Notes under the pieces: generated by a model | Databases searched by the model: none | What the model was told of the DNA's origin: nothing | What the model saw: the letters and a program-made list of their open reading frames with translations, nothing else | Program-made: the position numbers and the translations under genes | Shown here: positions 31,302 through 33,248 of the stretch, piece after piece | Numbering within the stretch: the first letter of the stretch is position 1 | Layout of the letters: every line of letters begins with the position of its first letter | NCBI RefSeq assembly: GCF_002160815.1 | Contig: NZ_NFLH01000028.1 | Coordinates: 1 to 33,248, forward strand | Source: Massilimicrobiota sp. An134 | Lineage (GTDB): Bacteria; Bacillota_I; Bacilli_A; Erysipelotrichales; Coprobacillaceae | Direction of reading: 5' to 3' | DNA: 33,248 nucleotides

Positions 31302-33026
31302 ATGCATATTTATCTATGGACAGATTATGAAGAAGAAAATAATTCGGAAATAGCAAAGCAAAATCCAAGCTTGATGAATTACATTGAAGATATGGATGAT
31401 TCATATTATTTAGAGATTCCATTTGGTGAGATAAAGAAAGATTTAGAAATGCACTTTAGTTCAAAATACAAAGGATTGCTAATGACTTATATTGGGATGT
31501 TTACTATGAAGAAAGATAAAGACAGCATATCCATTAAAAATGATGACATTACATATTCTGTTATGGAGAGTAATATAAAGTTATGTTTAGAAACTGAATC
31601 AAATATCATTGAGTTTGAAGAAAAAGTTGATTTTTTATGTTCGGATTACTATGGAGATATTATGCTATTATTAAGATTTCATGACAGTCAAATGAAATTT
31701 ATCATTACAAAGCATGGAAAGATGTTTTGGTTTAAGAACAATATGGATATTAATAAAAAACCAATTGTCTATAATAGTGATTTTTTTGAAAATAAAAAAA
31801 TATCAATCAGAAAAATAATGAGCATATATTCATATGTTGTTAGATTTTATGATGAATATATGGCTATTCCATACATGGACTCACAAAAAAGAAAAGCATT
31901 AGAGGAAACTCAAGATATCATATTATCTCAGGTGGCAAACAAAGATATTATTAAATACTTTGATAATGTAAAAAATGAATACTCAATTTTCTTAACATTA
32001 AATAATACAAAAAATGGGAAAATAGCAAGATATCTAATAGATAAATACCATATGGAATATAATATGGTACCTAATTTTTTTATGGATGATAAAACATTAA
32101 ATATTATACTCTATGAACCAGATGAGAAGGAGATACATCAGTATTACGAATATATCGTTCAAACGCATCGTAAATATTCTTCGTATTCAATATATAATAT
32201 TGATATTGATTTATTATGTAAAGCTATGCAAAAAAGTAATAATTATTTGGCTAAAAAGAAGATTAATAGCTATTCTTTTAGAACTCTGAATGATGTAGAG
32301 TATGCACAGTGTCTGGGAATAATAAAAAATATATTATTGACATTTCCTTTAAATGAAGAGGAACTGTTTGCTTTTGTTAGTAGAATAAATGAAATTGCTT
32401 ACAAAATTCCTAAATATAAATATGAAAAACAATTGCCTGAAACACCGCTTTATCCAAATACACCAAGATTACGTGAAATTGAAGATTTTTATTGGCGTAC
32501 ATATTTCAAAAATATAAAATATATTATTAGCGATAAGATTCAAAATAGTGATGAATTGACACCAGAAGAAATAGAATACAATAATGTGATGCAACCATAC
32601 CAAGAAAAGAAGAAAGAGGTTAATAACATGTTAGCTAGTATGGAATCAACATTTCTTTCTGAAATGATAGACCGTGGATTGTATAATAATAAATGGAAAA
32701 ATGAACAGGAATTATTTAAAGTGGTAAGAAGTTTATATTCAGATGCTATCTATCAATATCACTCAAAATTTCTAGAACTTCAATCATTAGATATTTTTAT
32801 TCCGTCAATAAACTTAGGAATTGAATATCAAGGAGAACAACATTACATACCAATTGATTTCTTTGGTGGTGAAGATGGATTGAGGAAAAGAAAAGAACTG
32901 GATGAAAAGAAATTAGAGAAATGTAAAGCCCATGGAGTTATGCTGTTGTATTGGAAATACAATGAATTAATAACTAAAAAAACGGTTAAAGAAAAAATTG
33001 ATGATTTTATTAATAATATAGAGTAA
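31302..33026 (+). CDS. Large protein with C-terminal PD-(D/E)xK-like nuclease domain
   Basis: 574 residues. ATG 31302 has AAAAGGTGAT (31286-31295) as ribosome site; an earlier in-frame ATG at 31260 precedes the predicted -10 box. The first 400 residues match no family I know: charged, mostly helical-looking, with few glycines and no signal peptide or membrane segment. From about 460 the chain looks like a Vsr/DUF559-type endonuclease fold. Glu468/Glu470 (NEQELF) lie in the first helix, Asp497 in SLDIFIP, Glu508 and Gln510 in GIEYQGEQHY, then FFGGEDGLRKRKELDEKK and a VMLLYWKY strand. The order E, D, ExQ fits a metal-dependent nuclease with the usual lysine of ExK replaced. Position between the IS element and the right-hand thrS repeat marks it as cargo. 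A defence role is inferred from domain and context, not shown. Confidence 0.75.
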   Translation: MHIYLWTDYEEENNSEIAKQNPSLMNYIEDMDDSYYLEIPFGEIKKDLEMHFSSKYKGLLMTYIGMFTMKKDKDSISIKNDDITYSVMESNIKLCLETESNIIEFEEKVDFLCSDYYGDIMLLLRFHDSQMKFIITKHGKMFWFKNNMDINKKPIVYNSDFFENKKISIRKIMSIYSYVVRFYDEYMAIPYMDSQKRKALEETQDIILSQVANKDIIKYFDNVKNEYSIFLTLNNTKNGKIARYLIDKYHMEYNMVPNFFMDDKTLNIILYEPDEKEIHQYYEYIVQTHRKYSSYSIYNIDIDLLCKAMQKSNNYLAKKKINSYSFRTLNDVEYAQCLGIIKNILLTFPLNEEELFAFVSRINEIAYKIPKYKYEKQLPETPLYPNTPRLREIEDFYWRTYFKNIKYIISDKIQNSDELTPEEIEYNNVMQPYQEKKKEVNNMLASMESTFLSEMIDRGLYNNKWKNEQELFKVVRSLYSDAIYQYHSKFLELQSLDIFIPSINLGIEYQGEQHYIPIDFFGGEDGLRKRKELDEKKLEKCKAHGVMLLYWKYNELITKKTVKEKIDDFINNIE

Positions 33027-33058
33027 ATAATTTTATCAAAATATATTCATATTTTTAT

Positions 33059-33082
33059 GGTAATCTAAAATAACTCGGGGTT
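33059..33082 (+). repeat. Direct repeat of thrS 3' end, putative attR
   Basis: A second copy of GGTAATCTAAAATAAC followed by TCGGGGTT, against ACGGAGTT on the left. Farther on, GGGTTTTAGATT and a GGAA/TTCC hairpin echo the sequence after thrS. It stands 32 bases after the nuclease-like gene and defines a 4,548-base unit with the copy at 28511. Confidence 0.65.
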
Positions 33083-33105
33083 TTAGGGTTTTAGATTCTA
33101 TATTA

Positions 33106-33135
33106 ATACGGAAAAAAATATCTTCCTGTATTTTT
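33106..33135 (+). terminator. Terminator after the right-hand repeat
   Basis: ATACGGAA (33106-33113) pairs with TTCCTGTAT (33123-33131) with one bulged T, followed by T5. Its place relative to the repeat matches the thrS terminator on the left. Confidence 0.6.
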
Positions 33136-33141
33136 GTATAC

Positions 33142-33168
33142 AATAAAACCCACAGATAGTCTGTGGGT
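33142..33168 (-). terminator. Hairpin terminating a transcript from the right
   Basis: ACCCACAGA (33148-33156) pairs perfectly with TCTGTGGGT (33160-33168). On the minus strand the stem is followed by TTTTATT, so it should stop a leftward transcript entering from beyond the window. Confidence 0.6.
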
Positions 33169-33248
33169 CAGTAAAAAGCTTTAGCGTAGTGATAATGTTA
33201 AAAACCTCCTGTATAATAGTATTGCGGCCTGGAAACTGCAAAACTAAA

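Noticed and set aside
33148-33248. CRISPR repeat or tracrRNA at the right edge
   Set aside because: AAACTGCAAAACTAAA looked suggestive, but no repeated unit or anti-repeat can be shown in the bases available.

Overview
The window looks like chromosomal DNA of a low-GC Gram-positive bacterium, most likely a gut member of the Erysipelotrichia/Coprobacillaceae. The evidence is the AT-rich coding, AGGAGG-type ribosome sites, two T-box leaders, the Gram-positive primosome genes dnaB and dnaI, and the clustered replication genes. The genus is inferred from overall character and not proven. Almost everything up to 28.5 kb runs on the + strand as housekeeping operons.

Layout. (1) 1-6555: end of an upstream gene, a hairpin, a strong promoter, a T-box leader whose specifier reads TTC (Phe), then aroF-aroB-aroA-aroC-pheA-aroK, closed by a terminator. 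The operon makes chorismate and prephenate/phenylpyruvate but lacks aroD, aroE and tyrA. (2) 6589-8328: a ROK sugar kinase and a TIM-barrel-like protein with an HH-D8 tail. (3) 8506-10649: thyA-dfrA-plsC; a promoter inside the longer open frame fixes a GTG start for thyA. (4) 10748-13234: a lipoprotein with a recent internal duplication, an ApbE flavin transferase lipoprotein and a small TSCPD-domain protein. (5) 13280-22846: a small membrane protein, then dnaE-polA-mutM-coaE-dnaB-dnaI, a replication/repair cluster. (6) 22839-25413: pfkA-pyk, lower glycolysis. (7) 25512-26037: two paralogous small membrane proteins, the second preceded by a G8 run. (8) 26008-28588: a second T-box leader, a GNAT acetyltransferase and a threonyl-tRNA synthetase that lacks the usual N-terminal TGS domain.

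Accessory region. At the 3' end of thrS a 16-nt sequence (GGTAATCTAAAATAAC), with weaker similarity beyond it that includes a terminator hairpin, recurs at 33059, 4.55 kb away. Between the copies lie a minus-strand remnant, a frameshifted excisionase-like helix-turn-helix gene overlapping an apparent integrase N-terminal fragment, an intact IS30-family transposase with nested inverted repeats, several palindromes built on AAATTCYA, and a 574-residue protein with its own promoter. The last 110 residues of that protein look like a PD-(D/E)xK/Vsr-type nuclease; the rest is unrecognised. I read this as a decayed integrative element at a thrS attachment site carrying a single-gene nuclease system, possibly phage defence. 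This is the most interesting part of the window.

No tRNA, rRNA or CRISPR array was seen. All calls come from reading the sequence; no database search was run.
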